Source of the DNA: CAZPUR01 sp964589815
GTDB lineage: Bacteria > Patescibacteriota > Microgenomatia > UBA1400
NCBI GenBank assembly: GCA_964589815.1
Contig: CAZPUR010000003.1
Location: 1 to 64,000 of the forward strand
DNA length: 64,000 bases
Reading direction: 5' to 3'
Of the stretch, positions 41,331 through 50,045 are shown one piece after another; positions within the stretch are counted from its first letter, which is position 1, and every line of letters starts with the position of its first letter. The notes under the pieces were generated by a model. It ran no database searches. It was not told the DNA's origin and saw only the letters and a list, made by a program, of their open reading frames with translations. Position numbers and translations under genes: made by a program.

Positions 41331-44258
41331 TTATTGCCAGGCTGGGCATAAGAGTTTATAATCGCAAAAATCACAATAAGGGCCGGGTTCAGGTAAAAAT
41401 TCAGATTTTTCTATTTCTTTAGCCTTTTTTATTATTTCTTTTTGAGCTTTTTTAAGATCATCTTGAGTGCGTCGCGTAGAAAGTTTTTCCTGGGTTTCTA
41501 AAAAATAAAAAGAGCAAAGCACCTCTTCAGGATTTTTATTAAAAATCCCCGGATTGGTAGCGGCCATGGCATAAAAAGTCATTTGAGGATTCTTATCTAC
41601 TTCTTTTTGGGTGGGAACTTTGCCGGTTTTATAATCAATAATTTCCAGAGTGTTATCTTTTAAAAAGTCAGCCCGGTCAATCCGGCCGCCAATTTTTAAA
41701 TTAGACGAGGCTTTAATAATAAATATTTGCTCTAAAGCAATAGGGTTATCAGTTTTTTGATAACCTTTTTTAAAAAATCCGGCTAAAAAATCTTTGGCTC
41801 GAAAATACATCTTTTTCTCATGAGCCTTAGAAAAATATCCTTCTTTAATCCAATTAACCCTGAGGATTTTTAAAAGCATTTTTTGGTTGAGTTTTTTATT
41901 TTTTTGATGTTGTTGGTAAAAATCCCTTAAACTATTATGAAGGGAAATACCAAAGGAAGCCGCGGCTGAAATAGGGACAGGAATGCGAAGAATATAGCTG
42001 TATTTATACTGCAAAGGGCAACGATTAAAGGTTTCCAGTTGCGAATAGGAAAGGTAGGTGATTCTATTGCTAGATTCTAAATCCTTAACCCTAAGTTCTT
42101 GCTTGACTGGTTTAAAGTCGAAGATGGACATCTGGTTATTGCTAAATTGTTTCATTGCTAAATTGTTGAGTTGTTTCCCGAGTGTTTCCTGGACAAAAGG
42201 CGAGATTTTTTTAATGCGCTTAGCTTCGCCATAAAATTTAGCACTAGTGAAGTAAAGCAGATTTTTAGCTCGAGTCATGCCCACATAAAAAAGCCGGCGC
42301 TCTTCCTGTTCATGGGGATCTCCCTCGGGTAAAACCTCTTTGATTAATTGATGGGGAATGGGAATTTGCTCTTTTCTGTTTCTTGTAGGAAAGCGTTCGT
42401 TGACCAGATTAACTAAAAAAACAACGGGGAATTCCAAACCCTTACTGCTGTGAACCGTAAGAAGGTTAACTTTATTTTCTTGGGTCCAGTCAAGATCTGT
42501 GGCTAAAGGCGATTCACCCATTTCCATTTTTAAATTAAGCCAATCAACTATTGCTTCTACGCCAGCCTCTTCATGTTCGGCTTCATAAGTTTTAAGTTTG
42601 TCAAAAAATTTGGCAATGTTGCCGGCCTGGACTTCTTCTTTTTGATTTTTAACCTCTGCTAATTTTTGGAGCAGACCGCTATCGTCAAGAAAGTAATAAA
42701 GGATTTGGCCAGCTGTTTCCTTAGGAATGAGTTTTAAATGGCGGTAGATCATTTTAACAATTTTTTTTATTTTTTCCTTGCTTTTTTCTGAAATTAAAAT
42801 CTTGTCAACCTGCTCTGCAGCCTCAAACAAAGAAAGATTTATTTTTTTAGCCAGATTCCGCAAAGCAGCAATGTCCCGGGCAGAAATCTTAAAAATATCC
42901 AAAGACAAAATTCTGAAAAAAGCGACGTTATCTTCAAAATTATAAATGACTTTAAGATAGGCGATGAGATCTTTAACTTCTTCCTGGCGAAGAAGTTTAC
43001 CCGGGCCTAAAAATTGGAAAGGAATTCCTTGACGAATAAAGCTTCGGACAAAAGCATCAGCATGATTATTAGCTCGAACCAAAATGGCGACATCTTTATA
43101 TTGATAAGAGGCTTGCCCTGAATCGTGTTTGCTCTGGTTCAGGCTTAGTTTTTTGATTTCTTGAGCGACTAAATCAGCCTCGTTTTCTACTCGGTCGGTT
43201 AAGAAAAACTTGATTTTTTCTCCCTGCCTGCCTGCCGGCAGGCTTTTAATTCTTCTAACAGAGATGAGTTTTTTATCAATATTTTCTTTGATTTCCAAAC
43301 GGTCAGGGTTATTATGCTGAATTAAATCATAAGCCCGATTTAAAATTTCCTGAGTGGAACGGTAATTTTGGGTTAAAGTAATAATTTTGGCTTGAGGATA
43401 GGCTTTTTTGAATTGGAGAACATTGGAAATAGCCGCTCCCCGCCATTTATAAATAGATTGATCATCGTCGCAAACAACGGTGAGGTTGGCTTTTTTACCT
43501 GCCAAGAGTTTTACCAATTGATTCTGGGCAATATTAGTATCTTGGTATTCATCAACTAGGATATATTTAAATCTTTGACCGTATTGGCGCAAAACATTTT
43601 TTCTAGTTCTAAAAAGCTTTAAAGTGTTACTAATTAAATCCCCAAAATCCATCACTCCTTCTTTAATTTTCAATTCTTCATATTTTTGATAAGCCTTAGC
43701 CAATTCCAAATTTTTCTTCATCTCTTCATTTTGCTCTTTTCGTTTTGCTCTTTGCTCTTGAGCCCAATGAAGGTAATCATTGGGCGATACGTCCTCGTCT
43801 TTCAACCGGCTAAAATGGTTTAATAAACCATTTAAAAATTTGGTGGGATTACCAGCCGGTCGAAAATAATCTAATTTAAAGTCAAACAAATGTTTTTTTA
43901 AAAAAAGCAAAGTTTCTGCCTCGGTCATTAAAACATAATGGGGATCAAGACCGATGTGTAGAGCTTCATCTCTGAGAATTCGATCGCAAAAAGAATGAAA
44001 AGTAGAAATCCACATTTGGAAAAAGCCGTAGGGCATAATTTGATCAACTCTTTCTTCCATTTCCAGAGCCGCTTTTTCGGTAAAAGTTAAAGCCAGAATT
44101 TCTTGAGGTTTAGCCTGTTTAGAAGAGATAAGATACTTTATTCTTTCGGTGACGACGGTCGTTTTTCCTGTTCCCGCGCCGGCAATAATTAAAAGCGGAT
44201 CTTGACCAAATTTAATTGCCTGAAGTTGTTCTTTGTTTAATTTCTTTTTTTCCTTGTC
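41331..44258 (-). CDS. UvrD-type helicase fused to a Fe-S PD-(D/E)XK nuclease (AddAB/AdnAB-like)
   Basis: The 975 or so residues join a superfamily 1 helicase (AGAGTGKT near 27-34, DEYQDTN, QSIYKWRGA, NYRS, VNLLTVHSSKGLEF, RRLFYVGMTRAK) to a C-terminal RecB-type nuclease (GGRIDRADFL, EIIDYKTGK) with four Cys placed as in AddB/Cas4 iron-sulfur sites (FNRCPLQ and CDFCDYKLLC). It probably resects double-strand breaks. A palindromic insertion adds SLPAGRQG (43222-43243) and another adds residues near SKHDSGQ (43117-43143). It is 11 nt after rmuC. A start one codon upstream at 44261 is equally possible. Confidence 0.9.
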   Translation of the reverse strand, partial: DKEKKKLNKEQLQAIKFGQDPLLIIAGAGTGKTTVVTERIKYLISSKQAKPQEILALTFTEKAALEMEERVDQIMPYGFFQMWISTFHSFCDRILRDEALHIGLDPHYVLMTEAETLLFLKKHLFDFKLDYFRPAGNPTKFLNGLLNHFSRLKDEDVSPNDYLHWAQEQRAKRKEQNEEMKKNLELAKAYQKYEELKIKEGVMDFGDLISNTLKLFRTRKNVLRQYGQRFKYILVDEYQDTNIAQNQLVKLLAGKKANLTVVCDDDQSIYKWRGAAISNVLQFKKAYPQAKIITLTQNYRSTQEILNRAYDLIQHNNPDRLEIKENIDKKLISVRRIKSLPAGRQGEKIKFFLTDRVENEADLVAQEIKKLSLNQSKHDSGQASYQYKDVAILVRANNHADAFVRSFIRQGIPFQFLGPGKLLRQEEVKDLIAYLKVIYNFEDNVAFFRILSLDIFKISARDIAALRNLAKKINLSLFEAAEQVDKILISEKSKEKIKKIVKMIYRHLKLIPKETAGQILYYFLDDSGLLQKLAEVKNQKEEVQAGNIAKFFDKLKTYEAEHEEAGVEAIVDWLNLKMEMGESPLATDLDWTQENKVNLLTVHSSKGLEFPVVFLVNLVNERFPTRNRKEQIPIPHQLIKEVLPEGDPHEQEERRLFYVGMTRAKNLLYFTSAKFYGEAKRIKKISPFVQETLGKQLNNLAMKQFSNNQMSIFDFKPVKQELRVKDLESSNRITYLSYSQLETFNRCPLQYKYSYILRIPVPISAAASFGISLHNSLRDFYQQHQKNKKLNQKMLLKILRVNWIKEGYFSKAHEKKMYFRAKDFLAGFFKKGYQKTDNPIALEQIFIIKASSNLKIGGRIDRADFLKDNTLEIIDYKTGKVPTQKEVDKNPQMTFYAMAATNPGIFNKNPEEVLCSFYFLETQEKLSTRRTQDDLKKAQKEIIKKAKEIEKSEFLPEPGPYCDFCDYKLLCPAWQ
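43117..43143. repeat. CCTGAA, 15-nt loop, TTCAGG inverted repeat in the helicase-nuclease gene
   Basis: Six-base arms with a 15-nt loop, the same spacing as TCCGCC-15-GGCGGA in infB. It encodes SKHDSGQ in a variable loop. Confidence 0.55.
43222..43243. repeat. GCCTGCCGGCAGGC palindrome in the helicase-nuclease gene
   Basis: A 14-bp perfect palindrome (43230-43243) with a further CCTGCCT on one side, read as LPAGRQ. Confidence 0.85.
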
Positions 44259-44269
44259 CATTATAAATG

Positions 44270-45310
44270 CTAAACTTCTTTTTTAAGTTGTTTGGGTTTT
44301 TCTGTAGTTTCCTCAATGGTTTCTGAGAGAGCTTGAGTTGAAGAGAGTTTCTGGCCCAAAAGGGAAAAGCTTTGCAGGGCATTGGAAAACTGGTTATAAG
44401 CATTATTAATATGTCTACCTAGCACTTGAAGGACACCTTCTGTTTTTTCATAATCTTTGTTAATGGCCCTTAACATTGTAAAGACTTGGCGGGAGCGGGC
44501 CTCAATTTTCTTACCCTCAAAAGATAAAAGTATCATTTGTAAATGAGCATAAAGGGTGGTCGGCGAGACCGGATAAACCCGATTTTGGCGGGCAAAATCA
44601 GTCAGATCAGGAATATTGGCAATTTCATAATAAACTGGTTCTGAAGGCACATACATTAAAGCAAAATCCATCGTACCTTCTTCAGGTAAAATATATTTTT
44701 TAGAAATATCCCTAATATGTTTTTTAACATCAGCCGTAAAAGTCCTTTTTATTTTTATTCTTTCTGTTTTTGTTTCTGCTTTCACCATTCTTTGGAAATT
44801 CTCCATAGGAAATTTAGAGTCTATGGGTAAAAGGCCGGCATCGGTTTTTAAAGCCGCATCCACTTTTTCTCCTGATTTAAAAGAATATTGGAGATGAAAG
44901 CTATTCTTAGGAAACATTTGGGAGATCAGGTCCTTTAGCACTTCTTCACCAATATTGCCTCTAAGTTTGGGACTTTTTAGAAATTCTTGCAGGTCTTTCA
45001 TCGAACGGCCAATTTCGCTCATTTGACCGACTTCTTTACTAACTTGGGCAATAAAGCGAGCGGCATTATCTAACCTTTCGTTTAAAGTTTTAGTAGATTG
45101 ATGGAGGGTGTTAGAAATAGTTTTTGATTGATTCTGCAACCCTTTTTGTAGGTCTGAAGTGCCTTTTTGCAGGGTTTCAATGACTTTTAACAAATTTTCG
45201 TCAGATTTAACACTTTCACTTAAACGGCTTAATTTATGATTAATCAACCAGGCAATCAAACCTAAGCCGGCAATAATTAAAGCAGCGATCAGATATATTT
45301 CATTTGTCAT
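44270..45310 (-). CDS. rmuC: RmuC-like DNA recombination protein
   Basis: RmuC is a predicted nuclease that limits recombination at inverted repeats, a notable role given the palindromes in this genome. The protein has a membrane helix (about 4-23), a coiled coil (about 30-115) and the RmuC domain (SPKLRGNIGEEVLKDL, DAALKTDAGLLPIDSKFP, YVPSEPVYYEI, RVYPVSPTTLYAHL). The start is ATG 45310, chosen because TATAAT lies 7 nt upstream; a TTG start at 45316 would overlap that box. Position is right before the helicase-nuclease gene. Confidence 0.9.
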   Translation of the reverse strand: MTNEIYLIAALIIAGLGLIAWLINHKLSRLSESVKSDENLLKVIETLQKGTSDLQKGLQNQSKTISNTLHQSTKTLNERLDNAARFIAQVSKEVGQMSEIGRSMKDLQEFLKSPKLRGNIGEEVLKDLISQMFPKNSFHLQYSFKSGEKVDAALKTDAGLLPIDSKFPMENFQRMVKAETKTERIKIKRTFTADVKKHIRDISKKYILPEEGTMDFALMYVPSEPVYYEIANIPDLTDFARQNRVYPVSPTTLYAHLQMILLSFEGKKIEARSRQVFTMLRAINKDYEKTEGVLQVLGRHINNAYNQFSNALQSFSLLGQKLSSTQALSETIEETTEKPKQLKKEV

Positions 45311-45317
45311 TAACAAT

Positions 45318-45323
45318 ATTATA
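45318..45323 (-). promoter_or_regulatory. TATAAT box before rmuC
   Basis: TATAAT on the minus strand, 7 nt before the rmuC ATG. It overlaps TACAAT of the divergent gene. Confidence 0.5.
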
Positions 45324-45327
45324 CAAT
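45322..45327 (+). promoter_or_regulatory. TACAAT box before the small membrane protein gene
   Basis: TACAAT, 9 nt before the ATG at 45337, overlapping the rmuC box on the other strand. Confidence 0.4.
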
Positions 45328-45336
45328 GAGATTAAG

Positions 45337-45675
45337 ATGGTTAAAAGACGACGTAAAAATTTTTTCCCAGCCTTAATTCTGATATTTTTCTTTTGGACGA
45401 CCCTAATTCTAATGATTTTTTTTGTTGAACCAAGTTTAGTAAAAGACATCTTAATTCCCGGTTTTTATTTACCTTTTTTTCTTAACCTGTTTTTGGCTTT
45501 ATTTTTTACTTTAGCCATAATTTTTGGTCATTCCAAAAAAGGTTTTTTATGGTCTTTGGGAGTAATAATTTTTCTAATTCTACGTTTGTTTGATTTGGGA
45601 AATATTTTAAATATTATCTTAATAGCCGGTTTAATTTTTGCCCTTGATTATCACTTTACCCAACGCCATAGTTAG
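45337..45675 (+). CDS. Small polytopic membrane protein
   Basis: The 112 residues begin with a basic MVKRRRKN and have about four hydrophobic helices with few charged residues. The start at 45337 is preferred over an upstream TTG at 45304, because a TACAAT box lies between them. It is divergent from rmuC. No family or function is recognised; positive-inside rule suggests the N-terminus in the cytoplasm. Confidence 0.6.
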   Translation: MVKRRRKNFFPALILIFFFWTTLILMIFFVEPSLVKDILIPGFYLPFFLNLFLALFFTLAIIFGHSKKGFLWSLGVIIFLILRLFDLGNILNIILIAGLIFALDYHFTQRHS

Positions 45676-45767
45676 GAATTGGGTTTTCATGGCTCCTTGA
45701 TATATTAAGAATAATGTGATACTAATTTAATTGATTAAACCAACTTCTGCCCAGGAAAGGAATTTTA

Positions 45768-46130
45768 ATGCAAATCTCCAAAAATAGACTTAATCACCAG
45801 GTTAAGATACAAATTAGGAATATTTTTTGTCAGACTTTGGCAGATTTAAAAAGAAGAGGAGATGTAGAGATTTTTATCCGCGATTTTCTTAGTCCCACAG
45901 AACAGTCGGTGCTGACCAAACGGTTGGCCATTGCCATGTATTTAGAGAAGGGTCGTTCCTATGAGCAAATAAAGTCAACTTTGAAAGTTTCTTCAGCCAC
46001 GATTGCCAATGTAGATAAGATGATGAATGAGAAAAGTGAAGGTTTTGTTTTAGCTTTACGCCGGATCGAAGCCGAAGAATGGGCCGACAAACTGACGAAA
46101 AGGATTACAGGTTTTCTTAAAAAGCCTTAA
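45768..46130 (+). CDS. TrpR/YerC-like DNA-binding regulator
   Basis: The 120 residues match the YerC/YecD branch of the TrpR family: an N-terminal helix, LSPTEQSVLTKRLAIAMYLEKGRSYEQIKSTL and SSATIANVDKMM, a helix-turn-helix. TrpR-type tryptophan ligand residues cannot be judged. A Shine-Dalgarno-like AGGAAAGGA precedes the start. It stands alone; its target genes cannot be told from the sequence, and no trp genes are near. Confidence 0.8.
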   Translation: MQISKNRLNHQVKIQIRNIFCQTLADLKRRGDVEIFIRDFLSPTEQSVLTKRLAIAMYLEKGRSYEQIKSTLKVSSATIANVDKMMNEKSEGFVLALRRIEAEEWADKLTKRITGFLKKP

Positions 46131-46157
46131 TTAGTTAAACTTCTTTTTTTTCTCCTC

Positions 46158-46184
46158 GTCATTCCGGATTTGGTCCGGAATGAC
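46158..46184. repeat. GTCATTCCGGA palindrome upstream of metG
   Basis: Perfect 11-bp arms GTCATTCCGGA / TCCGGAATGAC with a 5-nt loop, intergenic between the regulator gene and metG. There is no T run on either side, so it is not a typical terminator. Confidence 0.8.
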
Positions 46185-46202
46185 AAAAGGTTTCTGTCTT
46201 GA

Positions 46203-46208
46203 TAAAAT
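46203..46208 (+). promoter_or_regulatory. -10-like TAAAAT box before metG
   Basis: TAAAAT, 9 nt before the ATG, no Shine-Dalgarno. Confidence 0.45.
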
Positions 46209-46217
46209 ATCCTTACG

Positions 46218-47681
46218 ATGACTAAAAAATTTTATATTACTGCTGCTATTCCTTATGTTAATGCCGCGCCCCATATTGGACATACCTTAGAGTTTGTTCA
46301 GGCTGATGTGATGGCACGCTATCATGAATTATTGGGAGAAGAGGTAATTTTTTTATCTGGAGCTGATGAAAATGCTCAAAAGAATGTCCAAGCCGCTAAA
46401 GAAAACAATACTACTCCTAAAAAATGGTGTGATATTAATTCACAAAAATTTTTCAATCTTAAAGAGCTTCTTAATTTAACTAATAATTTTGTCTTTCAAA
46501 GAGCAACTGATAAGAAACATCACCACGCCTCACAAAAATTATGGCAACTTTGTAAAAAAGAAGATATCGAGCCTAGAAAATATAAAGGTCTATATTGTGT
46601 TGGTTGTGAAGAATTCAAAACAAACAAAGATTTAATTAAAGGCAGGTGTCCAGAACACCCGAATGAAAATCTTGAAAAAGTTGAAGAAGAAAACTATTTT
46701 TTTAAACTTACTCATTACCAAACTTTTTTAAAAGACTTAATCTGTAATGATAAACTAGAGATTATTCCTGAGCAAAGAAAAAATGAGGTCTTGTCTTTTA
46801 TAGAGCTTGGTTTAAAAGATTTTAGCATTTCCAGGTCAGCTAAGCGTATGGGTGGTTGGGGAATTCCTGTCCCTGGCGACCCCTCTCAAGTAATGTATGT
46901 TTGGTTTGACGCTCTCAATGTTTATCAATCTGGTGTTGGTTTTGGTTGGGATGAAAAGAAATACCAAAAATGGTGGCCAGCAGACGTTCACTGTATTGGT
47001 AAAGGGATTCTTCGCTTTCATGCTATCTATTGGCCAGCGATTTTAAAATCAGCCGGTCTAAAATTGCCAAAAAAGATTTTTGTCCATGGTTACTTAACCA
47101 TTGAAGGCCAAAAAATTTCTAAAAGCCTAGGGAATGTGATTAATCCTGAAGACGTAGTGGAAAAATATGGTACAGATGCTTTACGCTACTTTTTATTAAA
47201 AACAATTCATCCTTATCAGGATGGAGATTTTAGTTGGAAGCTTTTTAAAGAAGTTTACAATGCTGATTTGGCTAATGGGATTGGGAATTTAATACAACGA
47301 GTTGCTAAATTAGCAGAAAAAGTTGATTTAAGGAATTTTAAAAGAATAGCTTGGAAGGATTCTAGTTTAGGATTAGGGGTGCGTACTGTTATTAATCTTT
47401 TTGAGTTCCATACTGCCCTTGGTCTTATCTGGGAACAGATTACTAAATTAGATAAATATATAGATACTACTAAACCGTGGGGAAAAGAAGGTAATGAATT
47501 GAAAAAGCTTTTACAAAAACCAATTGAGCAACTTTTGGAGATTGCTTATTTATTAAAACCCTTTTTACCAGCCACAGCAGAGAAAATTGAAAAGATCTTT
47601 ATCCCGCACCAAAAAGGTACGGGACAAGCTGCTAGCGAGATTAAAGCCCCTCAAAAACCCCTCTTTCCCCGTTTAAAATAA
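46218..47681 (+). CDS. metG: Methionyl-tRNA synthetase
   Basis: MetRS charges tRNA-Met and initiator tRNA. The 487 residues include the class I HIGH motif (PHIGHTLEF), a single-knuckle zinc domain (YCVGCEEF, GRCPEHP), the WFDALNVY block and KISKS (GQKISKSLGN). It is of the short kind without a C-terminal EMAP-like domain. A palindrome at 47602-47624 gives IPHQKGTGQAAS near the C-terminus, where conservation is weak. tatD follows 19 nt later. Confidence 0.95.
   Translation: MTKKFYITAAIPYVNAAPHIGHTLEFVQADVMARYHELLGEEVIFLSGADENAQKNVQAAKENNTTPKKWCDINSQKFFNLKELLNLTNNFVFQRATDKKHHHASQKLWQLCKKEDIEPRKYKGLYCVGCEEFKTNKDLIKGRCPEHPNENLEKVEEENYFFKLTHYQTFLKDLICNDKLEIIPEQRKNEVLSFIELGLKDFSISRSAKRMGGWGIPVPGDPSQVMYVWFDALNVYQSGVGFGWDEKKYQKWWPADVHCIGKGILRFHAIYWPAILKSAGLKLPKKIFVHGYLTIEGQKISKSLGNVINPEDVVEKYGTDALRYFLLKTIHPYQDGDFSWKLFKEVYNADLANGIGNLIQRVAKLAEKVDLRNFKRIAWKDSSLGLGVRTVINLFEFHTALGLIWEQITKLDKYIDTTKPWGKEGNELKKLLQKPIEQLLEIAYLLKPFLPATAEKIEKIFIPHQKGTGQAASEIKAPQKPLFPRLK
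47602..47624. repeat. TCCCGCACC / GGTACGGGA inverted repeat at the metG 3' end
   Basis: Nine-base arms with one mismatch and a 5-nt AAAAA loop, read in frame in the C-terminal tail of MetRS. Confidence 0.7.
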
Positions 47682-47700
47682 AGTGAAATAATAAAAATTA

Positions 47701-48537
47701 ATGCTAGTTGATACTCATTGCCATCTTAATTTTCAGATTTTTAAGGGTAGAGTTAGAGAAGTTATTGAGGGGGCGAAAAAAGCGGGTGTGGAGAAAATGA
47801 TTGTGCCAGGAACAGACTTGGAGACTAGTAAAAAAGCAGTAGAACTGGCTGAAAAATATCAAGAGGTTTATGCGGCCGTAGGCATTCATCCCCACCATGC
47901 TAGAATTAAGAATTTAGAATTAAGAATTAAGAATAAGTTAAAAGCATTAGCTAGAAATAAGTCTGTGGTGGCCATTGGAGAATGTGGTCTGGATTATTAT
48001 CAATATCAGAAAACAAAATACAAAGATTATAAAATTAATGATCAGTTCAAACAAAAGCAAAAAGAAGTCTTCAAAATACAGATAGATTTAGCTAGGGAGC
48101 TAAAACTTCCTTTAATTATTCATAATCGTAAAGCTTCTGAGGACATTTTAGAAATAATTGGAAATTGGAAACCTGCCCGTCCGGCAGGCGGGTTGGAAAT
48201 TGGAAATTTTAATGGCGTTTTCCATTGTTTTGAAGGTGACGAGAAATTATTAACCTGGGGACTAAAACACAATTTTTATTTTGGTATTACCGGGAATGTA
48301 ACTTATAATGAAAAGATCAAGCAATCAATTAGAAAAATTCCTTTAAAGAATCTATTAACCGAAACTGATACTCCTTATTTAGTTCCGGAACCTTTACATT
48401 CTCAAAAAATCTTTCCAAATGAACCTAAAAATGTTAAAATACTGGCCAAACGAATCGCTGAGATAAAAGGCGATTCTTTTTTAAGAATAGAAGAACAAAC
48501 AACCAAGAATGCAGTTCAATTATTTAAATTAGAATAA
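47701..48537 (+). CDS. tatD: TatD-family metal-dependent DNase
   Basis: TatD proteins are Mg-dependent 3'-5' DNA exonucleases with a TIM-barrel fold. The 278 residues show DTHCHL (metal-binding His), GECGLDYY, HNR, FHCFEGD and TETDTPYL. Two insertion-like stretches lie in it: an AT-rich repeat encoding NLELRIKNKL (47901-47936), and a composite repeat encoding NWKPARPAGGLEIGN (48158-48206). Both lie in loops. It follows metG, a common pair, and is 4 nt from the next gene. Confidence 0.93.
   Translation: MLVDTHCHLNFQIFKGRVREVIEGAKKAGVEKMIVPGTDLETSKKAVELAEKYQEVYAAVGIHPHHARIKNLELRIKNKLKALARNKSVVAIGECGLDYYQYQKTKYKDYKINDQFKQKQKEVFKIQIDLARELKLPLIIHNRKASEDILEIIGNWKPARPAGGLEIGNFNGVFHCFEGDEKLLTWGLKHNFYFGITGNVTYNEKIKQSIRKIPLKNLLTETDTPYLVPEPLHSQKIFPNEPKNVKILAKRIAEIKGDSFLRIEEQTTKNAVQLFKLE
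47901..47936. repeat. AT-rich TTAGAATTAAGAATTAAG repeat in tatD
   Basis: Tandem AGAATTA-type units read in frame as NLELRIKNKL. Comparable AT-rich stretches sit at 29621-29650 and 40456-40487. Confidence 0.6.
48158..48206. repeat. Composite insertion in tatD: GC-rich core between 14-bp direct repeats
   Basis: TTGGAAATTGGAAA occurs at 48158-48171 and again at 48193-48206. The 21-nt core between them (48172-48192) has palindromic arms CCTGCC and GGCAGG. This is the same design as the lepA insertion. Confidence 0.85.
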
Positions 48538-48540
48538 ATT

Positions 48541-50028
48541 ATGATTAGAGCATTTATTGAAAAGCACGAAAAAAAGGTTCATCGTCTTTTAGAAATTTTA
48601 CCCGGAGTTTTCTCTTGGTCTTTAATTTTATTTCCTTTTTGGGGTTCTTTTGTGATCCCAGTAGTAGTCGCTTATTATATTATTGCCTTTGATGTTTATT
48701 GGTTTTACCGTTCGGCTTCGGTAATGTTTTTAGCCTTAGGATCATATTTTAAAATTAGGGCTGCTCAAAGATATAATTGGATGAGCGATGTTAGAGATTT
48801 TGGTGACTGGGGTCGTGTTCATCATATCGTGGTGATTCCTACTTATCAAGAACCCTTATACATTCTACGTCGGACTTTAACGGCTTTGAAAAATCAAACT
48901 TTTCCTACTAAAAAGATTTCTATTGTTTTGGGCTTTGAAAAAAGAGAAGGTCAGCCAGCAAGGAAAAAATCAAGAATTTTATCCCAAGAGTATAAAAATT
49001 TTTTTGCTAACCTTTTAACTACTTTTCATCCTGATATGCCAGGAGAAGTGAAAGGTAAATCTTCAAATATTGCCTATGCCGCCAAAATTGCCCAAAAAGA
49101 AATTGTTAATAGACAAAAGAAAAAGCTTGACTATATTTTAGTCACCTCAGCTGATGCTGATGCTCGGTTCCACCAATCATATTTTGCCTGCTTGAGTTAT
49201 AAGTTTTTAGATAATCCCCAACGTTATCATCTCATTTTTCAACCAGCAATTATGTATTACAACAATATCTGGCGAGCACCTGCTCCGGTAAGGGTTTTTT
49301 CTAGTGCTTCAAGCCTGGTACAAACAGGTCTTTTAAATAGGAAAGATAGACTGATTAATTTTTCTACTTACTCAACCAGTCTTAGGTTGGTTGAGGCGGT
49401 TGGTTATTGGGACGTCGACGTTATTCCTGAAGATTACCGCTTCTTTTTTAAAGCCTATTTTGCTTTAAAAGGCAAAGTAGAAGTAGAGCCAATATTCTTA
49501 CCTGTTTATGCTGACGCGGTCCTTTCCACTTCTTTCTTAAAGACAATGAAGAATCAATATGAACAAGTTAAACGTTGGGCCTGGGGAGTTTCTGATGACG
49601 CTTATATTATTAAAAAATGGTTAACTGTTCCCGGTTTGCCTTTCTGGGATAAAACCTTAAGGGTTTTAAAAGTACTTGAGGATCATTTTTTGTGGCCGGT
49701 CAACTGGTTTGCCATCACCTTGGGAGCAACTTTGCCCCCCTTGTTAAACGAAGATTTTGCCAGAACTATTATAGGTAAAAGATTACCTCAGACTGCTTCT
49801 TTAATCCTCAGTTTTTCTTTAATCGCTTTAATTATTGCTATTTATATTGATTTAAAACAACGACCCAAGATAGAAACATTGCCTTTCTGGCGTCGAATAG
49901 TGACACCCTTTGAATTTATTCTTTTACCAATAGTAGGGTTCTTTTTTACTGCTTTACCAGGATTAGATGCTCACACGAGGTTAATGTTGGGTAAGTATAT
50001 TGAATATCGGGTGACAGAAAAAGTTTAG
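48541..50028 (+). CDS. Family 2 membrane glycosyltransferase
   Basis: The 495 residues have helices near both ends and a GT2 domain: HHIVVIPTYQEP, SADADARF (metal-binding Asp pair), VIPEDYRF and QVKRWAWG (the QxxRW pattern of processive or cellulose-synthase-like enzymes). It likely adds sugars on the cytoplasmic side to a lipid-linked glycan or polymer. It begins 4 nt after tatD and opens the glycan cluster. Substrate is not known. Confidence 0.85.
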   Translation: MIRAFIEKHEKKVHRLLEILPGVFSWSLILFPFWGSFVIPVVVAYYIIAFDVYWFYRSASVMFLALGSYFKIRAAQRYNWMSDVRDFGDWGRVHHIVVIPTYQEPLYILRRTLTALKNQTFPTKKISIVLGFEKREGQPARKKSRILSQEYKNFFANLLTTFHPDMPGEVKGKSSNIAYAAKIAQKEIVNRQKKKLDYILVTSADADARFHQSYFACLSYKFLDNPQRYHLIFQPAIMYYNNIWRAPAPVRVFSSASSLVQTGLLNRKDRLINFSTYSTSLRLVEAVGYWDVDVIPEDYRFFFKAYFALKGKVEVEPIFLPVYADAVLSTSFLKTMKNQYEQVKRWAWGVSDDAYIIKKWLTVPGLPFWDKTLRVLKVLEDHFLWPVNWFAITLGATLPPLLNEDFARTIIGKRLPQTASLILSFSLIALIIAIYIDLKQRPKIETLPFWRRIVTPFEFILLPIVGFFFTALPGLDAHTRLMLGKYIEYRVTEKV

Positions 50029-50033
50029 TTGGT

Positions 50034-50039
50034 TATAAT
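50034..50039 (+). promoter_or_regulatory. TATAAT box before the GT-C gene at 50046
   Basis: TATAAT, 6 nt before the ATG, in the 17-nt gap after the GT2 gene; a possible second start point inside the cluster. Confidence 0.4.
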
Positions 50040-50045
50040 GAGTTT

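Noticed and set aside
46158..46184. Perfect hairpin before metG as an intrinsic terminator
   Set aside because: No T run follows on either strand; it fits the dispersed palindromes better.
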